Origin: Planktothrix serta PCC 8927
GTDB lineage: Bacteria > Cyanobacteriota > Cyanobacteriia > Cyanobacteriales > Microcoleaceae
Length of the DNA: 64,000 nucleotides
Direction: 5' to 3'
NCBI RefSeq assembly: GCF_900010725.2
Contig: NZ_LR734824.1
Coordinates: 61,108-125,107 of the forward strand
The position numbers were made by a program, and so were the translations under genes. The notes beneath the pieces are model-generated. The model made no database searches. It was not told where the DNA came from and worked only from the letters and a program-made list of their open reading frames with translations. Below, piece after piece: positions 9,403 to 21,040 of the stretch (its first letter is position 1; every line of letters begins with the position of its first letter).

Positions 9403-10479
9403 ATGATGTTAAAAAATACTTTAAAAATTCATTGGTTAATTTTGGGATTCTTTGTGGTGGTAATTTTATTAGAATATACGACTCCAGCAGACTATGTTTT
9501 TGGTTATCTTTATACGGTTCCGATTTTACTCGCTCACCCCCGTTTAAATCGGATGATTACGCTACAAGTAACTGTAGCTGCTTGTTTATTGACGTTATTT
9601 AATTTGGTTTTTCCTCTTCCTAAAATCATCAATTCAGCAACAGTTGCTAATCGAATGATTGCTGTTTTTGCCTTAATTGTTACGGGTTGGTTAAGCGATC
9701 GCACTCGTCGCTATGAAGAAGCGATTTCTCAACAACAAGCTCAACTCCAAGCGCACAGCAAACTAGCCAGTGTTAGAGAAGATTTTGCATCGACTCTAAC
9801 CCATGATTTAAAAACACCCCTTTTAGGAGCAATTGAAACACTAAAATCTTTTAAAAATAGACAGTTTGGTGAAATTAATTCAACTCAAGAAAAAATTCTC
9901 GATATGATGTTGCGTTCTCACCAAAATAGCTTACAATTAGTTCAAACTTTATTGGATGTTTATCGCAATGATACGGAGGGATTAAAACTAAATTTAGAAC
10001 CGATTAATTTAGTTAATATTGCAGAGGAAGCGATCGCAACTTTAACGGATTTAGCCACAACCCGACGAATTTATTTAAGTTTAAGTTATCGGAACTCGAA
10101 TTTTCGTAGATTTCTATGGGTAAAAGGCGATCAACTGCAACTTCAGCGCGTTTTTAGCAATTTATTAATTAATGGGATTAATCATTCAGCGCGTGGGGGT
10201 CGGGTTGAGGTAATATTAGAATCGGAAGCTCATTTTCAGGTGGTGAAAATTTGGGATCAGGGTCTAGGAATAACCCCCGGAGAATTGCCGAATTTGTTTG
10301 AGCGATTTTATCAGGGAAATAGCGATCGCCAAGCTCAAGGTTCAGGATTAGGATTATACTTAACTCGACAAATTATTGAAGCTCATGGGGGTATAATTTG
10401 GGCAGAAAACAAAATTCCCAATGGAGCAATATTTTGTTTTCGTCTTCCGGCTCTAGCTCAGGGAGAAATTCAACTGTAA
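9403..10479 (+). CDS. Membrane sensor histidine kinase
   Basis: 358 residues. About four membrane helices fill residues 10-105 with only short loops. Next come a HisKA segment LTHDLKTPL with the phospho-acceptor histidine near 134 and a HATPase domain (N-box near 250, DQGLGI near 288, GSGLGLYL near 312). There is no extracytoplasmic domain, so it may sense the membrane or a cytoplasmic state. It is followed after 32 bases by a response-regulator gene and is divergent from kdpA. Because the adjacent KdpD lacks a kinase, control of kdp by this pair is an attractive but unproven inference. Confidence 0.9.
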   Translation: MMLKNTLKIHWLILGFFVVVILLEYTTPADYVFGYLYTVPILLAHPRLNRMITLQVTVAACLLTLFNLVFPLPKIINSATVANRMIAVFALIVTGWLSDRTRRYEEAISQQQAQLQAHSKLASVREDFASTLTHDLKTPLLGAIETLKSFKNRQFGEINSTQEKILDMMLRSHQNSLQLVQTLLDVYRNDTEGLKLNLEPINLVNIAEEAIATLTDLATTRRIYLSLSYRNSNFRRFLWVKGDQLQLQRVFSNLLINGINHSARGGRVEVILESEAHFQVVKIWDQGLGITPGELPNLFERFYQGNSDRQAQGSGLGLYLTRQIIEAHGGIIWAENKIPNGAIFCFRLPALAQGEIQL

Positions 10480-10511
10480 AATTTAAAATATTTTGAAAAA
10501 AGTTAGTAAAA

Positions 10512-11183
10512 ATGCCATCAAAAGTCTTAAGAGTTTTATTAGTCGAAGATGATGAATTATTCCGTCTAGGACTGAATATTCGCTTGCAAAAAGAACCAGA
10601 AATTAAAATTATTGGGGAAGCTACTGATGGAGAAACAGCCGTTGAATTAACCAACCAATATTTACCAGATGTGGTATTATTAGATGTAGGATTGCCGGGA
10701 ATTGGAGGAGTAGAAGCCTGTCGTCAAATCAAACAAAACCATCCTGAAATTCCGATTTTAGTCTTAACTTCTCATTCTCAAAAAAGCCTAATTGAACGAT
10801 TAATTAAGGCGGGTGCATCAGGGTATTGTTTAAAAGGAATTGAACCTGATTTATTGATTTTAGCCTTACATTCCGTGGCGGCGGGAGCTTCTTGGTGGGA
10901 TCAAACTGTAACCGCAGAAATTCGGACATTGTTTGATAATATCGAATCAGGAGAAACTCAAAATACAGCGATCGCTGATCATGATTTAACCCAAAGGGAA
11001 CAGGAAATTTTAGCTTTAATTGCTGATGGGAAAACGAATCAAGAAATTGCCAATTTACTTCATATTACATCAGGAACAGTGAGAACTCATGTTCATGCTA
11101 TTTTACAAAAGTTAGAGGTGCGCGATCGCACTCAAGCTGCAATTCTAGCGATTCAGAAAGGATTGATTTCTAAACCTTCATAA
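10512..11183 (+). CDS. NarL/FixJ-family response regulator
   Basis: 223 residues. The receiver domain (1-125) has the acidic pocket EDD at 12-14, the phosphorylation site D58 (VVLLDVGLPG) and the conserved lysine in LKGIEPD. The LuxR-type helix-turn-helix spans about 158-216 (LTQREQEILALIADGKTNQEIA). It lies 32 bases after the histidine kinase and is the likely cognate regulator. It is of NarL type, unlike the OmpR-type KdpE of the classical system, so any role at kdp would be a different wiring. Confidence 0.93.
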   Translation: MPSKVLRVLLVEDDELFRLGLNIRLQKEPEIKIIGEATDGETAVELTNQYLPDVVLLDVGLPGIGGVEACRQIKQNHPEIPILVLTSHSQKSLIERLIKAGASGYCLKGIEPDLLILALHSVAAGASWWDQTVTAEIRTLFDNIESGETQNTAIADHDLTQREQEILALIADGKTNQEIANLLHITSGTVRTHVHAILQKLEVRDRTQAAILAIQKGLISKPS

Positions 11184-11244
11184 TTCCTAATTTAAGTAGG
11201 ATAAAAGTCAAGTTTTATGAGGTTTGATTCAGCTTGTTTTGCTC

Positions 11245-12549
11245 TTATTCCGATTGATCTAAACGGTTTTGCCATTCCGCATCAATTTGATCGGAATTTT
11301 GGATTTCCTGTTCTAATAAATCTGTTTCCGTTGTATAAGCTAAATTAGCTTCAGTGATCACCGTTTTTTTAGCAAACTGACGAGCATAATTGAGTTTTTT
11401 CTTTAAAATTGAATCTCCCTCGACTAAAATATTAGCTCTTTTTTCTCGCATTATATTGCGATTATCAATCTTTTGATTTTTCCATTGAATCCAAAAATAT
11501 CTAATCATAGGAATCGTTAAAAATCCAATTCCATAAACTAATAAAATTGGATAAATGATATTAATAAATCCCAAAAAACCTGTTAAATATCCAGCAATTT
11601 CTGGAGTTTTTAATAAACTTCCTAACATTAATGCGCCAATTAAATTAACCGAACCCAAACCAATTGCCCCCAAAACTTGCCCAGAACTTGCTAAACTAAA
11701 TCGCCAAGATCTTTCTTTTAAATAATCAGAAACAGGTTGAGGTTCTGATTTTTTGGCTGTGATTTGTAATTCAGGAAAATGATACACCAATTGCCCTTCT
11801 GGACTCACCTCCGGTTTGCCATCAAATCGAGTTAAAATCGGTAACATATAATCTTCATATTCTTGAGCGACTGAACTCCCAATTTCATCCAAATAAGGCG
11901 TGATTTGTTCAGCAATAATCGCTCCTTTCTGATTTTTAATGACTGTACCAATAGTTTGCCATCTGCGTTCTTCTAAATTATAATTGGGGTTGCCATCTCC
12001 AAAAATAAACGAAAAAACAGATTCCAAAAAATTCATCTGTTTCTTTTTATCGCTACTTTTAGCATTTTGGCGTTGATAATTATTATTATCGACCGTGGAA
12101 AACCACCGAAAATCAGGCATCAACCAAGCTATCCAAAACCAACCACCACTATTCCGATTTCCGCCTGAACTATCGTTATCCTGACTAGAATTAATTGCAA
12201 TTAAAATAGCAATAATAGCAACAATAATCAGAAGAATCGATACAATCAAAATAATTCCAAAAGAAATCCGAATCAGGTAAAATAAAACTTTCCAGATTTT
12301 TTCCCACCCATCTTGTAATTTTAACCGCCAATATTTATTCCGCAAAATCGCCCGAAAATTTGAGGGAAACTCAAAGGCTATATCTCCCGACTGGGCGACT
12401 TGTAAATGACCTCCCGCTTCCGATGCGAGGGCTAAAAGTTCTCGTTGGGCGATATTAACATCAATTCCCGCTTGAGTTGCGACATCGCCACTGGTGACAC
12501 GACGCCCTAGTTTTTCCACGGCATTGATGATGCTAGGATTAAGAGTCAT
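11245..12549 (-). CDS. Conserved membrane protein with N-terminal HTH-like segment
   Basis: 434 residues; no named family recognised. The N-terminal 65 residues (GRRVTSGDVATQAGIDVNIAQRELLALASEAGGHLQV) resemble a small helix-turn-helix. A strong membrane helix spans about 88-118, then a Ser/Gly/Asn-rich linker (SSGGNRNSGG), a soluble middle with LEERRWQTIGTVIKNQKGAI, and two or three more membrane helices in about 285-350. The C-terminus is charged. Similar proteins occur in cyanobacteria without known function. It stands alone, convergent with the response regulator. Confidence 0.7.
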   Translation of the reverse strand: MTLNPSIINAVEKLGRRVTSGDVATQAGIDVNIAQRELLALASEAGGHLQVAQSGDIAFEFPSNFRAILRNKYWRLKLQDGWEKIWKVLFYLIRISFGIILIVSILLIIVAIIAILIAINSSQDNDSSGGNRNSGGWFWIAWLMPDFRWFSTVDNNNYQRQNAKSSDKKKQMNFLESVFSFIFGDGNPNYNLEERRWQTIGTVIKNQKGAIIAEQITPYLDEIGSSVAQEYEDYMLPILTRFDGKPEVSPEGQLVYHFPELQITAKKSEPQPVSDYLKERSWRFSLASSGQVLGAIGLGSVNLIGALMLGSLLKTPEIAGYLTGFLGFINIIYPILLVYGIGFLTIPMIRYFWIQWKNQKIDNRNIMREKRANILVEGDSILKKKLNYARQFAKKTVITEANLAYTTETDLLEQEIQNSDQIDAEWQNRLDQSE

Positions 12550-12694
12550 TGATTTCTCCTACTTAACACTCATCCAATTTGATCAGGGGTGATTTCCTCT
12601 GATTAATTCTATTATTACTGGTTTTGTGAAAATTGGGTTGCCGTTACTATAGTAAACTTAAGAATGAAGTCAACAATAGGAAGGTTTTGATAAG

Positions 12695-13591
12695 ATGTTA
12701 ACCTTAGAAACACTCTTTGATGAAGAATTCTATCTCGCTAAATATCCTGATGTTGCTCAAACTCTTGAAAGCGGAGAATTCGATACGGCTTTTGATCATT
12801 TTATTGAGATTGGTCAAGTATCGGGTTATAACCCTAACGCTTTATTTGATACCCCATATTATCAGGAGGTTAATCCCGATTTAGCCGCCCAAATTGAAGG
12901 CGGATTTCTCACACCTGTTGAACATTTTATTAATTATGGACAATTTGAACTGCGTTCTCCTAATCCTTTCTTTGACCCTGGATATTATTTAGAACAATAT
13001 CCCGATGTTAAAGCAGGTTTTCTGAGAGCAGAAATTAACCCCTTTGAACATTTTTTTCTGTACGGACAATATGAAGGACGTAATCCCAGTATTGCTTTTG
13101 ATACTAATTTTTATCAAACTCGATATCCTGAAATTCTAACAGAATTGGAATCAGGGCTATATAATACATTATTTGAACATTTTTGGCAACGAGGCTTAGA
13201 AGCAGGAAGATTAGGAATACCTCCGGCTTTAAAAGATGACCTGACTCAAGCTGTTGATGTTGATATTCTGTTAGGAAACCGAACAATTGTTGGCTTGATT
13301 ACAGATGCTGATCCGGTTGATATTTATCAATTAATTATTCCCAATAATAATAGTGAATTTAGTGCGATTATGAATCAAATGAAAGCTAATTTAGATTTAG
13401 ATTTAATTCAAGATTTCAATAATAATCAAGCGGTTCAAAGTAATGAAATTATTGCGACTTCTGCTAATTTAGGTTTAACCCCAGAATCAATTTTAATTGA
13501 TTCATTACCCAGTGGTATATATTTTGTCCGAGTTTCTCAAGTGGAAGGAAGTACAAACTATCTTTTAAATTTATCAGCTACTCCTATTTAG
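12695..13591 (+). CDS. FYLxxYPDV-repeat protein with C-terminal PPC-like domain
   Basis: 298 residues. Four repeats of 45-47 residues begin FDEEFYLAKYPDV, FDTPYYQEVNPDL, FDPGYYLEQYPDV and FDTNFYQTRYPEI, each ending HFxxxGQxxGxxP. This repeat is common in cyanobacterial secreted or surface proteins (with glycosyltransferases, Ca-binding repeats or peptidases). The last 100 residues (DADPVDIYQLIIP ... LPSGIYFVRVSQVEGSTNYLLNLS) look like a bacterial pre-peptidase C-terminal beta-sandwich. No signal peptide is visible, so export, if any, uses another route. Function unknown. Confidence 0.75.
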   Translation: MLTLETLFDEEFYLAKYPDVAQTLESGEFDTAFDHFIEIGQVSGYNPNALFDTPYYQEVNPDLAAQIEGGFLTPVEHFINYGQFELRSPNPFFDPGYYLEQYPDVKAGFLRAEINPFEHFFLYGQYEGRNPSIAFDTNFYQTRYPEILTELESGLYNTLFEHFWQRGLEAGRLGIPPALKDDLTQAVDVDILLGNRTIVGLITDADPVDIYQLIIPNNNSEFSAIMNQMKANLDLDLIQDFNNNQAVQSNEIIATSANLGLTPESILIDSLPSGIYFVRVSQVEGSTNYLLNLSATPI

Positions 13592-13899
13592 TGAATTTTA
13601 CCTAAGTATTAACTCACAAAAAAAATGAATCCTATTCAATATACTGTATCCATTAATTTTGGCATCGAAGATGGAGTTAGAGATTTTAGGATGTTGGGCT
13701 ATCTGTAAGTTGAGTTAATATCATTTTGGGGGTTAGGGCTTAACTTAAACTCTAATCATACTATTATTGAATTTGCAACTTCAGAAGAGATGGAGGCTGA
13801 AGTGATTGTGCTGGTTGAGTTATAATAGGTAAGACTGACTCTATTACCTAGGTAGGTGCTTGAAGATGGCGATCGCAAAAAAAAGGAGATAAAATTTAG
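13592..13899. other. Intergenic region with decayed short reading frames
   Basis: There is no intact gene in these 308 bases. A start-and-stop fragment at 13625 reads MNPIQYTVSINFGIEDGV and terminates after 27 codons. A second open stretch ending at about 13826 reads IIEFATSEEMEAEVIVLVEL before a stop. Both look like pieces of small genes but I cannot name a parent. A hairpin TAGGTAA...TTACCTA lies at about 13825-13855. The GGAG at 13884-13887 serves the following TTG start. Confidence 0.4.
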
Positions 13900-14184
13900 T
13901 TGGAAATATTTGATTTAATTTTCTTGGATAGTATTGTTGAGAAACTGGCTCGCAAGCACAGCGTTCAGACACAGGAGGTAAGAGAAGTTTTTGTGCGGTT
14001 TCCACTGATACGATTTATAGAAAAAGGAAACCGTCAAAATGAAAATGTTTATGCCACTTATGGTCAAACAGAGACGGGACGCTACTTAATTGTTTTCTTC
14101 ATCTATAAAGAAGATAACAATGCCTTAATATTATCAGCGAGGGACATGACTAATGCCGAACGAAGAAAATACCAAAATGACTAG
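13900..14184 (+). CDS. brnT: BrnT-family toxin
   Basis: 94 residues. GQTETGRYLIVFFIYK and the ending ARDMTNAERRKY are the BrnT signatures (RelE-like fold ribonuclease that cleaves RNA when free of antitoxin). The start is TTG at 13900, chosen because AAAAGGAGAT lies about ten bases upstream and no ATG precedes the conserved region. The stop lies 32 bases inside the downstream antitoxin gene. Toxin-first order with overlap is normal for brnTA. Confidence 0.85.
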   Translation: MEIFDLIFLDSIVEKLARKHSVQTQEVREVFVRFPLIRFIEKGNRQNENVYATYGQTETGRYLIVFFIYKEDNNALILSARDMTNAERRKYQND

Positions 14185-14440
14185 AAGTTCTATCTCAAAT
14201 GCTACCTCTTATGAAGAGATAGGAGAGTTTTGGGATGAGCATGATACGGCGAATTATTGGGAGCAAACTTATCCCGTTGAATTTACAATTAATCTTGGCC
14301 CTAAATCTCAAGTAACATATTACGGCATCGATAAAAGTTTAGCTGAAAAAATCAGTGCTGTAGCAGAACGAAAAGGGATGTCTGCGGAAAATCTTTTAAA
14401 TTTGTGGTTACAGGAGAAATTAAAGGAAGAGAGGGTTTAA
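14153..14440 (+). CDS. brnA: BrnA/CopG-type antitoxin
   Basis: 95 residues. The N-terminal block TSYEEIGEFWDEHDTANYWEQ is characteristic of antitoxins paired with BrnT, and the C-terminal part (LAEKISAVAERKGMSAENLLNLWLQEKL) is a ribbon-helix-helix-like DNA-binding segment. The gene overlaps the toxin by 32 bases. It should neutralise BrnT and repress the pair. The first eight residues (MPNEENTK) may not be used; MTRSS at residue 9 is an alternative start. Confidence 0.82.
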   Translation: MPNEENTKMTRSSISNATSYEEIGEFWDEHDTANYWEQTYPVEFTINLGPKSQVTYYGIDKSLAEKISAVAERKGMSAENLLNLWLQEKLKEERV

Positions 14441-14520
14441 GGTGATGCCTCTACCTAGGCTAAAATGAGTAGGGTTTAGCTTAAGATAAAACATTTTAAC
14501 TAGATTACATATAATAACAT

Positions 14521-14545
14521 TGGTGGGCAAAGCCCACCCTACGAG
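14521..14545. repeat. Short inverted repeat of the GTGGGCAAAGCCCAC family
   Basis: GGTGGGCAAAGCCCACC followed by CTACG forms a tight hairpin. A variant (GATGGGCAAAGCCCATC + CTACG) lies at 62100-62121, and partial forms of the CGTAGGGTGG side occur near 38686 and 39778. It lies downstream of pgm on the minus strand and after brnA on the plus strand and could help end transcription, but it lacks a T-run. Confidence 0.6.
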
Positions 14546-14566
14546 TTTAGATCAATTTACCCCATA

Positions 14567-17815
<3,249 letters not shown>

Positions 17816-17819
<4 letters not shown>

Positions 17820-18055
17820 TGTTGGGTTTCTCCTTCATTCTGTATAAATAAATGAACCTCCCAGGATAAATCCCAAAAGGTTTTTGCCGCCCTGGAATTA
17901 ATTATGCTACTGTTAAACTTAGAATCATTTAATGCAAATTGAATAACAACCCGTGATCCTCGCACAAGTAGAGCAGAATAGATCGATGTTCTGTTGACTA
18001 ACCTCTCAAACAAGTGACTAATTTTGATTAGTGCCCTTGTGATCAGGGTTTTCAC
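17816..18055 (-). CDS. Small hypothetical protein coupled to the histidine kinase
   Basis: 79 residues from a GTG start at 18055; the stop overlaps the kinase ATG (ATGA), a layout that argues for translational coupling. No family recognised. The sequence VVIQFALNDSKFNSSIINSRAAKTFWDLSWEVHLF is compatible with a small alpha/beta fold. The weak ribosome site and GTG start leave doubt about whether it is translated. Confidence 0.5.
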
Positions 18056-18214
18056 CGAACTATAGCCAGTCCTTAGCTTTTATTGCACGTTTTTAGCACA
18101 TTATAACTCAATAACAACCTCAGCTTTAGTAATCTAAATCACAAAAAAGATTAATTTTTTATTAAACTGATTTTATCAAGCTTAATAAAAACAATTTTTT
18201 AGATGATACTTTTC

Positions 18215-19561
18215 TTAGACACTATCCGTAATACTACTAAAATTAAAAGCTTTAACTTTAACTCCAGGTACAACGCTATTTCCATAACGTTCAACGGAAC
18301 TTAATGCTTCAACATTCCCTAACATTTCTGGTAAACTTTGATTAAAACGGAGATTTTTTATGGGATAAGCAATTTTTCCTTGGTCAATCCAAAAGGTGCC
18401 ATCTCTTGTCATTCCCGTTACTTCTAAGGTTCGTGGATTTACAGAGCGAACATACCAAGCCCGACTTACTAAAATCCCCCGTTCCGTCTGAGCAATTAAA
18501 TCCTCTAAACTTTGATTTGACCCTAACATAACTAGGGGAAATAGTCCGCCTTGTGCTGTTTTTCCTTGTTTTTGAGCCCAATAACGGCTATAATTTAAGG
18601 TTAGAGGAATTCCATTTTTGATCATCTCTAAATCATCTTTTTTCATGCCATTATTAAAAAAGGTAGAGGCTTGTAATAAGGGATGGGATGGATTTCGTTG
18701 TACCTGAATTAAGGGACTAAATAATTGTTCTCCGAGGCGATTTCCCATCGATTTTCCCTCGGAATTCGTCCGCGACATAAAAGATCGTCCTTCATCCGCC
18801 GCCCGTGCATCTAAATTCCAAATTACCCATTCTAATAAATCAGTAAAGGCGGCTCCATCGAAGACAACGGGATAAATTCCAGGGCTAACTTCACGCGGAT
18901 TTTGGGATAGCAAAGCTCGATTAATTACAGTTTCAGTTAATAATTCAATCGGTAATTGGTTCACACTCCAAGCCGTTCGTTGACTCCAAGCCGAACCTGT
19001 TTCTATTCGGGCGGTGACACTGAAATCGGCTGATGTTAAACGGTTACAAGCCTGTAACCCGCGTGAATTCGCCACAGCAAATAACACCGCTTCACTGCTG
19101 AGGGTTCCCGATGCTTCTCCGTTGGATTTAGCACTTAATTGGCATACCTTTTGCACCATTTCCCCCCTCCAGCGAGGAGATAAGTGGGCTGTTTCAAGAT
19201 CGAAGGCGGGGATACGGTGATCATAAATTTGAGGTTCCAGCAGGGGAACCCATTCTGGGTCTTCGGGAGCGATGCAGGCGAGTTCTTCAGAACGGCGAAT
19301 GGTGGCGATAATGGCATCGGGATCAAGTTCATTCGTGGAAGCAGTAGCACACCTTTTCCCATAATGGCTCGTAATGGAGAGATTAAATTGGGTAGTGGTG
19401 AGATTTTGACTAATTTGATTTTCAGAAAACCGAGTTAAGGATGTTTCGGTATTGTTGACCGTGACAGTGACATCCTCAGCCTGGGAATTTTTTAGAACTG
19501 TTTCTAGTAATGATAATGCTTCGTCTGTGGAAATTAAAATAGAATTTGTTGCTAGGGTCAT
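18215..19561 (-). CDS. TldD/PmbA (TldE) family protein
   Basis: 448 residues. DVTVTVNNTETSLTRFSENQISQNL at the N-terminus and the C-terminal MTRDGTFWIDQGKIAYPIKNLRFNQSLPEML are typical of the TldD/TldE family. The HExxxH zinc motif of TldD is not seen, so this is the TldE/PmbA-like, non-metal partner. TldD-TldE complexes act as proteases on unfolded or modified peptides. No TldD partner is in the window. Cyanobacterial genomes usually carry the two genes apart. Confidence 0.87.
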   Translation of the reverse strand: MTLATNSILISTDEALSLLETVLKNSQAEDVTVTVNNTETSLTRFSENQISQNLTTTQFNLSITSHYGKRCATASTNELDPDAIIATIRRSEELACIAPEDPEWVPLLEPQIYDHRIPAFDLETAHLSPRWRGEMVQKVCQLSAKSNGEASGTLSSEAVLFAVANSRGLQACNRLTSADFSVTARIETGSAWSQRTAWSVNQLPIELLTETVINRALLSQNPREVSPGIYPVVFDGAAFTDLLEWVIWNLDARAADEGRSFMSRTNSEGKSMGNRLGEQLFSPLIQVQRNPSHPLLQASTFFNNGMKKDDLEMIKNGIPLTLNYSRYWAQKQGKTAQGGLFPLVMLGSNQSLEDLIAQTERGILVSRAWYVRSVNPRTLEVTGMTRDGTFWIDQGKIAYPIKNLRFNQSLPEMLGNVEALSSVERYGNSVVPGVKVKAFNFSSITDSV

Positions 19562-19672
19562 AATTTGAACGAGGGATGCTTTTAACTCTTATTCTAAAAT
19601 ATTTTTAAAATTTTGAGCAACTTGATCCTGATTTAATTTTTTAATCTCAATAATAACCCTAGTCTTTCTGAT

Positions 19673-20335
19673 TTAAGGGGAATTAATAGCACCCATCAAC
19701 CAGCGTGTAATGGCTCCATCATCTTCAGTTTGGGAACGTTGCAATGCTTCTAGCACTAAGGCTATTTTTAATCCGGGTAAAACGATTGATTCTTCTATTA
19801 ATCGACTGCCTTGATTTTCGACAGCAAAGGCTAAAATTGTGTTATCTTCAACATTTACAACCCAATATTCTTGGATTCCTAATTTTTCATAGAGTAATCG
19901 TTTTCGACCAATATCATCGGCAAAAGATGAAGCACCGATTTCAACAATTAAATTAGGAGAAGTGAGTTCATCTAAATTAATCGGGGAATTATTGCGAGGC
20001 GGAAATTGAAAATTATCCCCAATATAAAACCCGATATCCGGTTGACTTTCTCGCAACCCTGTTTTTCTAAGAGATGTGTTAGTAAATCCTTTAATCCGAA
20101 TATTTTTTAAAGCTGCATAAATTAAGATTACCGTTGAGAGAATTGTGTTATCGTGTCCGTGTGCTGAACCTAATGGTGACATTTCTATCCTCACATATCC
20201 TTGATCATAATAAAATTTACCCTCAGCATACTGAGGATTCTCGGCTAATGCTAAAAATTCTTCCCAGGTGGCTTTTACCCAGGTGTTAGTTGCGATTGTT
20301 TTTAAAGCAGGGGGAGCTTGAACCATAATCAACAC
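19673..20335 (-). CDS. Uma2-family (DUF820) putative restriction endonuclease-like protein
   Basis: 220 residues (MVQAPP at residue 4 is an alternative start). The PD-(D/E)XK-like Uma2 pattern is visible: GKFYYDQGYVRIEMSP, ESQPDIGFYIG, PNLIVEIGASS and GIQEYWVVN. The family is greatly expanded in cyanobacteria with unknown in vivo role. Here the usual E(V/I)LSPS block reads EIGASSFADD. It is one of three Uma2 genes in the window and lies upstream of tldE and downstream of a DUF29 gene. Confidence 0.88.
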   Translation of the reverse strand: MLIMVQAPPALKTIATNTWVKATWEEFLALAENPQYAEGKFYYDQGYVRIEMSPLGSAHGHDNTILSTVILIYAALKNIRIKGFTNTSLRKTGLRESQPDIGFYIGDNFQFPPRNNSPINLDELTSPNLIVEIGASSFADDIGRKRLLYEKLGIQEYWVVNVEDNTILAFAVENQGSRLIEESIVLPGLKIALVLEALQRSQTEDDGAITRWLMGAINSP

Positions 20336-20364
20336 CTTAACCCTAATATTGAGCTATTTTACAA

Positions 20365-20880
20365 TTATAACGGATCAAACCAATCTTGACCTCCTGGTAA
20401 TTGAGCTAATTCTTGATCAATGCGGTGAGGTAAATCTTTAACCGGATATTCATAAGTTAAATCAAGTAGTTTTTGGGCAATATTTAATAATCCGTTTTGC
20501 TCAATCATTGCTGATAGTTGAGTCGATTTTAAACTGCCTCCTAAAATTTCTATACTAGCAGGACGAATGGCTTGCTCAATTGCTTCTTCCAAATAAGGTT
20601 TCCATTCAGTGCTTTGAATATAATAAGAATTTTTATGAGCTTTTAAATTAAGTTTCTTGATTTGGATGATAGAATCTGATATTGAAGCTATCCAAGAATT
20701 CGTTAATCGTTTTTCAACTTGATTTTTGAGCAAATGGATAAACAGCCGAACTAAAAAAGATTCTATGTTTCTCAGAATTGCTTGTTTTCCCATTTCTTCA
20801 AGTTCATCAATAATCTCTAAAGCATCTTGATAACGTTGTTCTAAAATACAATTTCTTAAGTCAGTGAGTTCTTGAACCAT
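20365..20880 (-). CDS. DUF29-family protein
   Basis: 171 residues. The pattern of a helical N-terminus (ILRNIESFLVRLFIHLLK), a WKPYLEEAIEQAI motif and the end LAQLPGGQDWFDPL fits the DUF29 family, common in cyanobacteria and often found near Uma2 genes. Function is unknown. It is 29 bases upstream of the Uma2 gene in the same direction, so the two may be cotranscribed. Confidence 0.7.
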   Translation of the reverse strand: MVQELTDLRNCILEQRYQDALEIIDELEEMGKQAILRNIESFLVRLFIHLLKNQVEKRLTNSWIASISDSIIQIKKLNLKAHKNSYYIQSTEWKPYLEEAIEQAIRPASIEILGGSLKSTQLSAMIEQNGLLNIAQKLLDLTYEYPVKDLPHRIDQELAQLPGGQDWFDPL

Positions 20881-21040
20881 AATCTTATCCTAATTTTGCT
20901 TACCCTCAACAAAAGTTTTATTTTAAGAAGACGAAAATAGAAACAGAATCAGTAGGGAAATTACGATTTTTAAGACAAAACATTTTGTTATAATCAGATT
21001 ATAGCAATTTAATTTCTTACATTCAAGTTTAATTCTAACC

